A stretch of DNA of 64,000 nt from Anaeromyxobacter oryzae (lineage in GTDB: Bacteria; Myxococcota; Myxococcia; Myxococcales; Anaeromyxobacteraceae). Position numbers and translations under genes: made by a program. Under the pieces are notes generated by a model, which worked only from the letters and a program-made list of their open reading frames with translations, had not been told where the DNA came from and ran no database searches. The stretch spans positions 5,936,501 through 6,000,500 of the forward strand of contig NZ_AP025591.1 in the NCBI RefSeq assembly GCF_023169945.1, written 5' to 3'. How positions within the stretch are numbered: the stretch's first letter is position 1; each line of letters begins with the position of its first letter. Positions 18,053-28,030 of the stretch are shown one piece after another.

Positions 18053-20170
18053 ATGAACGACACGCTCCGCCAGAAGCTCGACGCGCTCCCGCCGGAGCCC
18101 GGCTGCTACCTGATGAAGGACCGGGCCGGCGAGGTGGTCTACGTCGGCAAGGCCTCGAGCCTGCGCTCACGGGTGCGCTCGTACTTCGACAGCGGCCGGG
18201 GGGACGACCGCGCGTTCGTCGCGCTCCTCGACGATCTCCTCGGCGACATCGAGGTGATCGTCACGCGCTCGGAGAAGGAGGCCGTCCTCCTCGAGAACGA
18301 GCTCATCAAGAAGCACAAGCCGCGCTTCAACGTGCGGCTGCGGGACGACAAGGACTTCATCGTCCTCCGCCTCGACGGCCACCACCCGTACCCGCGCCTC
18401 GAGGTGCGCCGCGCGCGCGAGCCGCGCCGGCCCGACGCACGCTACTTCGGCCCGTACTCCTCGGCGTCGTCCATCCGCGAGACGCTCCGGGTGGTCAACC
18501 GCCACTTCCAGCTCCGGACCTGCTCGGACCACGTGTTCGATCACCGGAAGCGGCCGTGCATCCTCTACCAGATCCACCGGTGCCCGGCGCCGTGCGTGTA
18601 CGACGTCCCCGCCGACGAGTACCAGCGCTCCGTCGAGGACGCGGTGGAGTTCCTCGAGGGCCGCGAGAGCGAGCTGGTCGTCCGGCTCCGCGCGCGGATG
18701 GACGAGGCCGCGGCGGCGCTCCGGTTCGAGGACGCGGCGCGGCTGCGCGACCAGCTCCAGGCGGTGGAGCGGAGCCTCGAGAAGCAACGGGTCCTGATGA
18801 GCGACCGGGCGGACCGCGACGTGGTGGGGCTCTACCGCGAGGGCCCCGATCTCGTGGTCCAGGTGCTCGCGATGCGCGGGGGCAAGCTCCAGGACTCCCG
18901 CAGCTACCCGTTCCACGAGCAGGAGTTCCCCGACGCGGAGATCCTCTCCTCGTTCCTCTCGCTCTACTACGAGCAGAACCCCGCGCCGGACGAGGTGCTG
19001 GTGCCGATCGAGCCGACCGAGGCGGACGCGCTCGCGGACGTGCTCGCGGAGCGGCGCGGCCGGCGCGTGCGGCTCCTCACCCCGCAGCGGGGCGCCAAGG
19101 CCGACCTGCTCGAGGTCGCCGCGCGGAACGCGGAGCAGAGCTTCCGGTCGTGGCACGAGAAGGACGAGCGGCGCGAGCAGGCAATGGCCGCGCTCGTCCG
19201 GTCGCTGCACCTCGCCCGGCCGCCGCGCTGGATGGAGTGCTACGACATCTCGACGTTCCAGGGCGCGCTCGCGGTGGGCTCCGGAGTCTCGATGAAGGAC
19301 GGCGAGCCCGACAAGGCGAACTACCGCCGGTACAAGGTCAAGGGGGTCGCGGGGCAGGACGACTTCGCGATGCTGTACGAGGTCATCACGCGGCGGCTGC
19401 GGCGCGGGCTCGCGGAGGGCGCCTTCCCGGACCTCATCGTCATCGACGGCGGTAAGGGGCAGCTCAACGCCGCGCTCGCGGCCGCGAAGGATCTCGGCGT
19501 CCCCACGAAGCCCTCTCCCGGGAACGAGGGGGCGCCGTTCGTGGAGCTGTGCGGCCTCGCCAAGAGCCGCCTCCTCGACGCGGCCGCGCTCGGGACGGCG
19601 CGCGTCGTCGGCCGGCGCGCGCGGCGCGGGGCGCCGGCGGTGCACGGCGGCGCGGCAGCGGAGCTCGCCGACGCGGCGGAGGCCGCGGAGAAGGGGTACG
19701 TCTCCGAGCTCGCCCGGAGCCCGGAGCGGGTGTTCCTTCCCGGCCGGAAGGATCCGATCGTGCTGCGGCAGAACTCGGCCGAGCTGTTCCTCCTCGCGCG
19801 GCTCCGGGACGAGGCGCACCGGTTCGCGATCACCTTCCACCGGAAGCTCCGCCGCGAGCGGAACTTCCAGAGCGTCCTCGAGGAGATCCCGGGCATCGGC
19901 GCCGGCCGCAAGAAGGCGCTCCTGCGTCACTTCGGCGCGCTGAAGCGGGTGAAGGAGGCGACCCTCGACGAGATCGCCGAGGTCGAGGGCTTCGGTCCGA
20001 AGCAGGCCGGCGCCGTGTTCGACTTCTTCCACCGGCCGGACGCGCCTGACGTCGTGGAGGCGACGGCGGACGTCCCGCCCGGGGTGGATGCCGCCGAGGC
20101 GGCAGGCGCGACCGCGACCGAGGAGGAGATCGACGCCGCGCTGGCGGAGGATGATGCGAACTCCACGTAG
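18053..20170 (+). CDS. uvrC: UvrABC excinuclease subunit C, with an extra segment
   Basis: 705 residues, somewhat long for the family. The N-terminal GIY-YIG nuclease (GCYLMKDRAGEVVYVGKASSLRSRVRSYF) makes the 3' cut. A Cys cluster (RTCSDHVF..RPCILYQIHRCPAPC) follows, then a UVR motif (ALRFEDAARLRDQL). The RNase H-like endonuclease domain (ECYDISTFQG, VIDGGKGQL, HRFAITFHRKLR) makes the 5' cut, and helix-hairpin-helix motifs (EEIPGIGAGRKKALLRHFG; EVEGFGPKQA) close it. About 49 Ala/Arg-rich residues (507-555) sit inside the RNase H-like domain between LAKSR and SPERVFLPG and are atypical. An acidic tail ends the protein. Confidence 0.96.
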   Translation: MNDTLRQKLDALPPEPGCYLMKDRAGEVVYVGKASSLRSRVRSYFDSGRGDDRAFVALLDDLLGDIEVIVTRSEKEAVLLENELIKKHKPRFNVRLRDDKDFIVLRLDGHHPYPRLEVRRAREPRRPDARYFGPYSSASSIRETLRVVNRHFQLRTCSDHVFDHRKRPCILYQIHRCPAPCVYDVPADEYQRSVEDAVEFLEGRESELVVRLRARMDEAAAALRFEDAARLRDQLQAVERSLEKQRVLMSDRADRDVVGLYREGPDLVVQVLAMRGGKLQDSRSYPFHEQEFPDAEILSSFLSLYYEQNPAPDEVLVPIEPTEADALADVLAERRGRRVRLLTPQRGAKADLLEVAARNAEQSFRSWHEKDERREQAMAALVRSLHLARPPRWMECYDISTFQGALAVGSGVSMKDGEPDKANYRRYKVKGVAGQDDFAMLYEVITRRLRRGLAEGAFPDLIVIDGGKGQLNAALAAAKDLGVPTKPSPGNEGAPFVELCGLAKSRLLDAAALGTARVVGRRARRGAPAVHGGAAAELADAAEAAEKGYVSELARSPERVFLPGRKDPIVLRQNSAELFLLARLRDEAHRFAITFHRKLRRERNFQSVLEEIPGIGAGRKKALLRHFGALKRVKEATLDEIAEVEGFGPKQAGAVFDFFHRPDAPDVVEATADVPPGVDAAEAAGATATEEEIDAALAEDDANST

Positions 20171-20202
20171 CACCGCTATCTCCGTGGACCGGATCGGTCC
20201 TC

Positions 20203-20213
20203 TTATCTGATAA
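20203..20213 (+). promoter_or_regulatory. Palindrome upstream of cysK, possible operator
   Basis: TTATCTGATAA is an exact inverted repeat around a central T. It overlaps a TAACCT box (20211-20216) that could be the cysK -10 element, so a bound protein would block transcription. It is one of the few AT-rich sites here. The regulator is unknown. Confidence 0.4.
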
Positions 20214-20235
20214 CCTCTGGCTCCCCGGAGACCTC

Positions 20236-21165
20236 ATGCGGATCGCGGAAGACATCACCAAGCTCATCGGAAACACCCCCCTCGTGCGGCTCAACCGCGT
20301 GCTCGACGGAGCCAAGGCGACCGTCGTGGCGAAGCTCGAGAGCCTGAACCCCGCCGGCAGCGTGAAGGACCGGATCGGCGTGTCGATGATCGAGGCCGCC
20401 GAGCGCGAGGGGCGGATCAAGAAGGACACGATCCTCCTCGAGCCGACCTCCGGGAACACCGGCATCGGCCTGGCGTTCGCCGCCGCCGCCAAGGGCTACA
20501 AGCTCGTGCTGCTCATGCCGGAGACCATGAGCATCGAGCGGCGGAAGCTCCTCGCCGCCTTCGGCGCCCAGCTCATCCTCACCCCGGGCGCCGAGGGCAT
20601 GAAGGGCGCCATCAAGCGGGCGGAGGACATGGCCGCCGAGGACAAGCGGTACCTCCTCCTGCAGCAGTTCGAGAATCCGGCCAACCCGGAGATCCACCGC
20701 AAGACCACCGCCGAGGAGATCTGGCGGGACACGGACGGCAAGGTCGACATCGTCGTCTGCGCGACCGGCACCGGCGGCACCGTGACCGGCGTCGGCCAGG
20801 TCCTGAAGCCGCGGAAGCCGGGGCTCAAGATCGTGGCGGGTGAGCCGGCGGACTCGCCGGTGCTCTCGGGCGGCAAGCCCGGGCCGCACAAGATCCAGGG
20901 CTGGGGCGCCGGGTTCGTCCCGAAGGTGCTCGATCAGAAGGTCATCGACGAGATCGTGAAGGTGAGGCACGAGGACGCCGGCGAGATGGCGAAGCGGCTG
21001 TGCCGCGAGGAGGGCATCCTCGCGGGCATCTCGGACGGCGGCGTGATCTGGGCGGCGCGGGAGATCGCGCGGCGCCCGGAGAACGAGGGGAAGCTCATCG
21101 TGGCGGTGATGCCAGACACCGGCGAGCGGTACCTCTCCACCTGGCTCTGGGAGGACCAGAAGTGA
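20236..21165 (+). CDS. cysK: Cysteine synthase A (O-acetylserine sulfhydrylase)
   Basis: 309 residues. A PLP enzyme that makes cysteine from O-acetylserine and sulfide. Visible motifs: IGNTPLVRLN, the PLP lysine in LNPAGSVKDRIG, the substrate loop EPTSGNTGIGLAF, the phosphate-binding GTGGTVTGVG, and the C-terminal KLIVAVMPDTGERYLST. The ATG follows CCGGAGACC. Its stop overlaps the GTG of the serine acetyltransferase gene. The pair makes both halves of the pathway and in other bacteria forms the cysteine synthase complex. Confidence 0.97.
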   Translation: MRIAEDITKLIGNTPLVRLNRVLDGAKATVVAKLESLNPAGSVKDRIGVSMIEAAEREGRIKKDTILLEPTSGNTGIGLAFAAAAKGYKLVLLMPETMSIERRKLLAAFGAQLILTPGAEGMKGAIKRAEDMAAEDKRYLLLQQFENPANPEIHRKTTAEEIWRDTDGKVDIVVCATGTGGTVTGVGQVLKPRKPGLKIVAGEPADSPVLSGGKPGPHKIQGWGAGFVPKVLDQKVIDEIVKVRHEDAGEMAKRLCREEGILAGISDGGVIWAAREIARRPENEGKLIVAVMPDTGERYLSTWLWEDQK

Positions 21166-22094
21166 GCGACTCGAAGAAGGCGCCGGCGGTCGACCAGATC
21201 ACCCTCGCGCCCGTGGTCGACGACCTGTGCCGGGGCGCCTCCGGCACGACCTCCACGCCCGGCGGCCGCGTCACGCTCCCGTCGCGCGAGGCGGTGATCA
21301 AGATTGTCGAGGACCTCCGCGCGGTGCTCTTCCCCGGCTACTTCGGGACGAGCGACCTGCACGACGAGAGCCTGCACTACTTCGTGGGCGCGACGCTGGC
21401 CCGCGCGATGCGGTCCCTCGAGGAGCAGATCCGCCGCGGCGTCGCATTCACGGAACGTCACGACGTCGACACCTGCTCGCACTGCTTCGAGGCCGCGCAG
21501 GCGGTGACGAAGTCGTTCCTGGGGCTCCTCCCGGAGATCCGGCGCCTCGTCCACTCCGACGTCGAGGCCGCCTACGAGGGCGACCCGGCGCTGAGGAGCC
21601 GGGACGAGGCGATCTTCGCGTACCCGGGCATGTTCGCGGTCACGAACCAGCGGCTCGCCCACGCGCTGCACGTCCTCGGCGTGCCGCTCATCCCGCGCAT
21701 CATCACGGAGTACGCGCACACGCTCACCGGGATCGACATCCACCCGGGCGCGCGGATCGGGGAGAAGCTCTTCATCGACCACGGCACCGGGGTCGTCGTC
21801 GGCGAGACGTCGATCATCGGCAAGAACGTCCGCATCTACCAGGGCGTCACGCTGGGCGCGAAGAGCTTCCCGCTCGACGAGCACGGCAACCCGATCAAGG
21901 GCATCGACCGGCACCCCATCGTCGAGGACGACGTGGTGATCTACGCCGGCGCCACGATCCTCGGCCGGATCACCATCGGGAAGGGCTCCTCCATCGGCGG
22001 CAACGTCTGGCTGATGAAGAGCGTGCCCCCGGGCAGCCGCGTCACCCAGGCCGAGGCCAGCGAGCAGCGGTTCGCCTTCGGCGCGGGCATCTAG
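21162..22094 (+). CDS. cysE: Serine O-acetyltransferase (CysE/EpsC type)
   Basis: 310 residues. It acetylates serine with acetyl-CoA to supply the adjacent cysK. The long N-terminal helical part is followed by the left-handed beta-helix with hexapeptide repeats: GIDIHPGARIGEKLFIDHGTGVVVGETSIIG, then NVRIYQGVTLGAKS, and GATILGRITIGKGSSIGGNVWL. The catalytic His in DHGTG is present. The length and FPGYFGTSDLHD segment fit the longer EpsC-like branch. The start is GTG, overlapping the cysK stop by 4 bases (GTGA), which implies coupled translation. No classic C-terminal CysK-docking Ile peptide is certain, although the protein does end in Gly-Ile (GAGI). Confidence 0.94.
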   Translation: MSDSKKAPAVDQITLAPVVDDLCRGASGTTSTPGGRVTLPSREAVIKIVEDLRAVLFPGYFGTSDLHDESLHYFVGATLARAMRSLEEQIRRGVAFTERHDVDTCSHCFEAAQAVTKSFLGLLPEIRRLVHSDVEAAYEGDPALRSRDEAIFAYPGMFAVTNQRLAHALHVLGVPLIPRIITEYAHTLTGIDIHPGARIGEKLFIDHGTGVVVGETSIIGKNVRIYQGVTLGAKSFPLDEHGNPIKGIDRHPIVEDDVVIYAGATILGRITIGKGSSIGGNVWLMKSVPPGSRVTQAEASEQRFAFGAGI

Positions 22095-22136
22095 CGAGAG
22101 CGGCCGCCGCCGCGGCCACGAAAGGAACGGCACGAA

Positions 22137-22769
22137 GTGGCCACGCACCCCTGGCACGACGTCGAGCTGCCCCGGTACATCGAGGATCCCATCCCGGCGA
22201 TCATCGAGATCCCGACCGGCTCCAAGGTCAAGTACGAGCTGGACAAGAAGTCCGGGCTCCTCCTCGTCGACCGGATCCTCTTCTCCGCCGTTCACTATCC
22301 GGCGAACTACGGATTCGTGCCGCGCACGTACTGCGACGACGGGGACCCGCTCGACATCCTCGTCCTCTGCTCGGAGGTCATCCAGCCGCTCGCCATCATG
22401 CAGGCGAAGGTGATCGGCGTGATGAAGATGCGCGACGACAAGGGCGAGGACGACAAGCTCATCGCCGTCCACGCCGACGATCCGAGCTACGCCGACTACT
22501 CGGACGTCGCCGAGATCGCTCCGCACCGGCTGCGCGAGCTGCAGCGGTTCTTCCAGGACTACAAGACCCTGGAGAACAAGAAGGTGCTCGTCTCCGAGCC
22601 GCAGGGGCGCTCCGAGGCGCTCCAGGTGCTGCGGGACGCGATCAAGCTGTACGACCGCGAGCGCGACCGGCTCCGCGGGCCTCCGCCGGGCGCGAGGATC
22701 ACGGTCCCCGCGCGCGCACGGCCGGCGGCGCGCCGTGCCGCGGAAGGCAAGGCGCGCAAGCACCGCTGA
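22137..22769 (+). CDS. ppa: Inorganic pyrophosphatase (family I)
   Basis: 210 residues. A cytosolic enzyme hydrolysing pyrophosphate. The family I signature is seen in IPTGSKVKYELDKKSG, HYPANYGFVPRTYCDDGDPLDILVL (with the catalytic Asp triad around DDGDPLD) and IGVMKMRDDKGEDDKLIAV. The fold is complete by about residue 180; a basic Ala/Arg tail of 25 residues follows and is unusual. The GTG start has AAAGGAACG upstream. It follows cysE by 42 bp, and a short perfect hairpin overlaps its stop codon. Confidence 0.95.
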   Translation: MATHPWHDVELPRYIEDPIPAIIEIPTGSKVKYELDKKSGLLLVDRILFSAVHYPANYGFVPRTYCDDGDPLDILVLCSEVIQPLAIMQAKVIGVMKMRDDKGEDDKLIAVHADDPSYADYSDVAEIAPHRLRELQRFFQDYKTLENKKVLVSEPQGRSEALQVLRDAIKLYDRERDRLRGPPPGARITVPARARPAARRAAEGKARKHR

Positions 22770-22786
22770 TCGCGAGGAACGCGATC
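22768..22786 (+). terminator. Short perfect hairpin at the ppa stop
   Basis: GATCGCG pairs with CGCGATC across AGGAA. It overlaps the last two bases of the stop codon. No T-run follows, so termination activity is uncertain. Confidence 0.3.
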
Positions 22787-22911
22787 TGGGCGCCGCAGCG
22801 CGGGGGGGCTGCGGAGGCCTCCCGGCAGGCCTGGGGGCCGTGCGTCCGATCGGCCGGCGGCAGGCGACGGGCACGGGGCGGGGGAGGGCGGGTCCCCTTA
22901 GATCCCCGCCG

Positions 22912-23409
22912 ATGAACGCGCTCCAGCAGATCGGCGCCGCGGTCACGCCCGCCGTGATGGTCTCCGCGTGCGGCCTCGTCGCCCTCGGCCTCGACAACCA
23001 GACCGCCCGGATGGCGATGAGGCTCCGGGAGCTCGCCCGCGAGTGGCGCGAGCTGCCGGCGGCGTCCCCGCGGCGCGCGACCGTCCGCAGGCAGATCGCG
23101 GTGCTGGACCGCCGGCACGGCCTCTACTCGCGGGCGCTCCTGCTCAACTACGGCGCGCTGTTCGCCTTCGTGGTGACGTCGCTCCTGTGGCTCGGGCAGG
23201 CATACTGGGCCGTCCCCTCGGAGATCCCGCTCGCCACCTTCGGCCTCGGCGTCGCGATGCTCGCGGCGATGTCGGTGCTGGTGATCGCGTCGGTGACGCT
23301 GGCGCGGAACACGATCCAGTCGGAGGCGGCCGAGATCCTGGCGGACGCGACGGGACGCCCCCCGGCCGAGACGCCCGGGAACGAGCCGGCCGCCGCCCAC
23401 GGGCGCTGA
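22912..23409 (+). CDS. Small membrane protein (DUF2721-like)
   Basis: 165 residues. Three helices: about 8-28 (VTPAVMVSACGLVALGLDNQ), 78-98 and 107-130. The first helix followed by a basic, Arg-rich cytoplasmic stretch (ARMAMRLRELAREW and RQIAVLDRRHGLYSRALLLNYGALF) matches the pattern of DUF2721 proteins, whose role is unknown. The ATG lies 8 nt after a TTAGAT box with no ribosome site. Confidence 0.7.
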   Translation: MNALQQIGAAVTPAVMVSACGLVALGLDNQTARMAMRLRELAREWRELPAASPRRATVRRQIAVLDRRHGLYSRALLLNYGALFAFVVTSLLWLGQAYWAVPSEIPLATFGLGVAMLAAMSVLVIASVTLARNTIQSEAAEILADATGRPPAETPGNEPAAAHGR

Positions 23410-23468
23410 TCCCGCCCGCGCACGCCCGGCCCCGAACCGTTCGGCCGCGGGTCGGCTCTCACGCGGCG

Positions 23469-23672
23469 ATGCCCATCTACGAGTACGCGTGCGAGGGGTG
23501 CGGGAAGGACTTCGAGGAGCTCATCGTGCGCCGGGCCGACGAGGCCGAGGTCGCGTGCCCTGCGTGCCGGAGCCGCCAGGTCTCCCGGCGCATGTCGCGG
23601 CCGGCCGCCACCCGGACCGGCGCCGCGAGCGGTGCCGGCGGGCCGCCGCCGCGCTGCGGCCCGGTGGGTTGA
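23469..23672 (+). CDS. FmdB-family zinc-ribbon protein
   Basis: 67 residues. It opens MPIYEYACEGCGKDFE and has a second CPAC pair, forming the CxxC...CxxC zinc ribbon of the FmdB/CxxC_CxxC_SSSS family. The C-terminal tail is low-complexity Gly/Ala/Pro. These proteins were named as putative regulators of formamidase genes, but their general function is not known. No ribosome site is clear. It lies between a membrane protein and the GspE-like ATPase with no obvious link. Confidence 0.8.
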   Translation: MPIYEYACEGCGKDFEELIVRRADEAEVACPACRSRQVSRRMSRPAATRTGAASGAGGPPPRCGPVG

Positions 23673-23788
23673 GGGATCTGAAGCCCTCGCCCGGTCGGGC
23701 GAGCAGATCCGATGTAAGGGGATGAGGGCCGTGGTCCGGCGGCCACGATCTTCTGGCCCCGGCGGCGCCGGGTTAGACTCCCCGCGCC

Positions 23789-25624
<1,836 letters not shown>

Positions 25625-25626
25625 GC

Positions 25627-25791
25627 CGGGAGGGGGCCCCGCGCAGCGGGGGAGGGGCGAAGCCCCTCGACGCGGGGTTCGCGCGCGCACCGGCGAATGC
25701 CGGCGCGCGCGAACACGGGCCCCGCGCAGCCGGGGTGGGGCCCCGACGGCTTTGCCGGCGGGGCGGGGCGGCACGCCCCGCGGAGAATGAC
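25627..25791. mobile_element. GC-rich palindromic repeat element, copy A
   Basis: 165 bp between two 41-bp direct repeats. It contains several hairpins: GAGGGGC-GAA-GCCCCTC (25652-25668), a long one at 25678-25713 with a 9-bp outer stem (TTCGCGCGC/GCGCGCGAA), and GGGGCG-GCA-CGCCCC near 25765. Bases 25731-25768 match copy B (46054-46091) at 36 of 38 positions. No gene is present. It behaves like a REP/MITE-type insertion at a gene junction; mobility is inferred. Confidence 0.65.
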
Positions 25792-25832
25792 GCGATGCGG
25801 GCGACCGCGGACATGGAGGCGAACCCGTGAGC
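25792..25832 (+). repeat. 41-bp direct repeat, copy 2 (ribosome site and start of the AAA+ gene)
   Basis: Same sequence as 25586-25626 with one change. Here GGAGG (9 nt upstream) and GTGAGC serve as ribosome site and start of the downstream ATPase. The former GspE tail codons are out of use. Confidence 0.85.
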
Positions 25833-27329
25833 GTGGCCGCCGAGATCGCCGAGCTCTGGTCGGCCGGGACACCCGTCGTCTACCTCGTCACGCCGGAGGA
25901 GGACCGCGCCGTCGCAGCGTGCGAGGCCGCGGCCGCGGCGTTCGACGCCCGGACCGGCGTCTGGTCGTCGCAGCGCGGCCTCGAACCGCAGGCGCCCGGG
26001 GCGCGGGATCCCGCGGCGCTCCTCGACGCGCTGGCGAAGGCGTCGGCGCCGTTCCTCGCCGTCGCGCTCGACTTCCACCTGGCCCTCGAGGCACCCGCGG
26101 TCGCCCGCAGGCTCCGCGATCTGGTCCCGCGCCTCACCGCGGAGGGCCGCTGCCTCGCCATCGTCGCGCCGCGGGTCGCGATCCCGGACGGCCTGCAGGG
26201 CGACGTCGCGGTGGTCCGCTTGCCGCTCCCCGACGACGCGGAGCTCTCGGCGCTCCTCGAGGTGGTTCACGCAGGGCTGACCCACGGTGCCGCCCCGTCG
26301 CCGCTCTCCGCCGAGGTCCGCCACCGGGCCCTCGTCGCTGCGCGCGGCCTCTCGGAGGTGCAGGCGCGCCGGGCGTTCACCCGTGCGCTCCGGCGGGACG
26401 CGGTCCTCGGGCCGGACGCCATCGCCGCCATCGCCGCCGAGAAGAAGCGGCTGCTCGCGGCCGACCTGGGGCTCGAGCTCGTCGAGGCACCGGATCGGCC
26501 GGAGGACCTGGGCGGGCTCGCCACCTTCAAGGCGTGGATGGAGGAGCGCGCGCTCGCGTTCGATCCGGACGCGTCGCGCTTCGGGCTCCCGCCGCCGCGC
26601 GGCGTGCTCCTCGTCGGCGTGCAGGGCTGCGGGAAGTCCCTCGCGGCGAAGGCGGCGGCGGCGCGGCTCGGCGTCCCCATCCTGCGTCTCGACCTGCCGC
26701 GCGTCCTCGGGGCGCGCGCCGGGGCGGAGGAGGGGCTCGCCCGCGCGCTCGAGGCCGCCGAGGCGCTCGCTCCGGTCGCGCTCTGGGTGGACGAGATCGA
26801 GAAGGGCTTCGCCGGGAGCGCCCCCGGGGAGGGCGGCGACCCGCGCGCGGCCCGGGTGCTGGGCGCCTTCTCGACCTGGCTCCAGGAGCGGCGCGGCCCG
26901 GTGTTCGTCGTCGCCACCGCCAACGACGTCTCGCGGCTACCGCCCGAGCTGCTCCGCCGCGGCCGCTTCGACGAGCTCTTCTTCGTGGACCTCCCGGACC
27001 TCGAGGCGCGCCGCGAGATCCTCGAGCTGCACCTGCGCCGCCGCGGCCGGGATCCCGGTGCGGTGGACGTCCCGTCCATCGCCGAGCTGTGCCCGGACTA
27101 CTCCGGCGCGGAGCTGGAGCAGGTCGTCATCGGCGCGCTGCACCGCGCGTACGCCCAGGGGCGCGAGCTCGAGACGGCCGACCTCCGCCGCATCGCGCAG
27201 GACGTGGTGCCGCTCTTCAAGACGTACGAGGAGCAGATCAAGGGCCTCCGCGAGTGGTCCCGCGGCCGCGCGCGGGTCGCCGGCCGGCCGGGCGCGGTCG
27301 TCGACCTGTTCCGGCGCGCGCAGGGGTGA
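25827..27329 (+). CDS. Ycf46-like AAA+ ATPase
   Basis: 500 residues. The N-terminal 230 residues are a divergent non-nucleotide domain (VVYLVTPEEDRAV ... FLAVALDFHLAL) typical of Ycf46-type proteins. A single AAA+ module follows: Walker A GVQGCGKSLAAKA (about 264-276), Walker B ALWVDEIEKGF, sensor-1 FVVATAND, the Arg finger RRGRFDELFFVDLP, and a lid with DYSGAELEQVV. Ycf46 is known from plastids and cyanobacteria, linked to inorganic-carbon use, but its role in most bacteria is unknown. The GTG start lies in the second 41-bp repeat. Before the repeat insertion it would have overlapped the stop of the GspE-like gene, so the two were probably co-translated. Confidence 0.85.
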   Translation: MSVAAEIAELWSAGTPVVYLVTPEEDRAVAACEAAAAAFDARTGVWSSQRGLEPQAPGARDPAALLDALAKASAPFLAVALDFHLALEAPAVARRLRDLVPRLTAEGRCLAIVAPRVAIPDGLQGDVAVVRLPLPDDAELSALLEVVHAGLTHGAAPSPLSAEVRHRALVAARGLSEVQARRAFTRALRRDAVLGPDAIAAIAAEKKRLLAADLGLELVEAPDRPEDLGGLATFKAWMEERALAFDPDASRFGLPPPRGVLLVGVQGCGKSLAAKAAAARLGVPILRLDLPRVLGARAGAEEGLARALEAAEALAPVALWVDEIEKGFAGSAPGEGGDPRAARVLGAFSTWLQERRGPVFVVATANDVSRLPPELLRRGRFDELFFVDLPDLEARREILELHLRRRGRDPGAVDVPSIAELCPDYSGAELEQVVIGALHRAYAQGRELETADLRRIAQDVVPLFKTYEEQIKGLREWSRGRARVAGRPGAVVDLFRRAQG

Positions 27330-27520
27330 GCGCGAGGGGTCGCTCGTCCTGTGCGGCATCGTCGCCGCGTTCGCCTGGACTGCGCTCGCCATCCGGCGCG
27401 CCGGCGGCGAGGGCTGGCGCCGCCACCGGCCAGAAGCTGGCGGTGCTCACGGTCGCGTTCTGGTTCTCCTCGAGCCTGCTCGTCGCGGCGCTGGCGCTCG
27501 TGGCGCTCCTGGCGACGTGA
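27326..27520 (+). pseudogene. Frameshifted small two-helix membrane gene
   Basis: A GTG overlaps the stop of the AAA+ gene. One frame encodes a hydrophobic helix (GSLVLCGIVAAFAWTALAI then RRAGGEGWRRHR, about 27340-27425) with almost all third positions G or C. From about 27415 that pattern moves to the neighbouring frame, which encodes KLAVLTVAFWFSSSLLVAALALVALLAT and ends at 27520. Read without shifting, the GTG frame gives 64 residues with only the second helix. The simplest view is a small two-helix protein disrupted by indels, or a sequencing error. Function unknown. Confidence 0.5.
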
Positions 27521-27941
27521 AGTCTTCCCCGCGCGCGAAGACGTGCCGGAGGACGACGAGGGCGAGATGCCCGAGAAGCACGGTCGAGAAGATGCGGGCC
27601 CAGTCCGGCGCGAAGGGCCACAGGGAGCGCACGATCACGCCGGCGCCGGCGAGCGCGACCTCGGGCGCGAAGTCGCGCAGCGTGACGGAGCCCGGCTCGT
27701 TCCGCTCCGTGTACATCCTCCAGAGCATCCAGGCGCCGGCCACGGCCAGCGACCCGAGAAAGACGAGGGCTGCGAGGAGTCCCCAGGGGACGAACCCGAG
27801 GTACGGCTCCGCGAGCACGAACGTCCCGCCGGCGGTGACCGCGACGGCGACCCCGGTCCCGACGACGACCGAGAGCCGTCTCGTCCCGCCGCGCTCGGAG
27901 CGCGGCTCGAACGCGTCGGGGCGGAGGCCGGCTGGGGGCAC
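27447..27941 (-). CDS. Three-helix membrane protein, function unknown
   Basis: 164 residues from GTG at 27941. Hydrophobic segments: about 24-46 (LSVVVGTGVAVAVTAGGTFVLAEPYLGFV), 48-70 (WGLLAALVFLGSLAVAGAWMLW) and 88-130 (VALAGAGVIVRSLWPF, IFSTVLLGHLALVVLRHVF). No family is recognised. A TTGACG box (27971-27976), a 17-bp spacer and TCTCAT (27948-27953) end 6 nt before the GTG, so the mRNA is probably leaderless. The last 25 residues (Arg/Pro-rich) overlap the convergent frameshifted gene and have poor third-position GC, suggesting the original stop was lost. Confidence 0.6.
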   Translation of the reverse strand: MPPAGLRPDAFEPRSERGGTRRLSVVVGTGVAVAVTAGGTFVLAEPYLGFVPWGLLAALVFLGSLAVAGAWMLWRMYTERNEPGSVTLRDFAPEVALAGAGVIVRSLWPFAPDWARIFSTVLLGHLALVVLRHVFARGEDFTSPGAPRAPAPRRAGSRRTRTRP

Positions 27942-27947
27942 GGCTCG

Positions 27948-27976
27948 ATGAGACGCCGGCGTGCTCCTTCCGTCAA
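27948..27976 (-). promoter_or_regulatory. Promoter of the 27447-27941 membrane gene
   Basis: TTGACG, 17-bp spacer, TCTCAT; the -10 hexamer ends 6 nt before the GTG at 27941 on the minus strand. Confidence 0.5.
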
Positions 27977-28030
27977 CCTTCCGCTTTCGTTCCCTTCGCG
28001 CCGTGCCGCCGGGCGCGCTAGAACCGGCGC

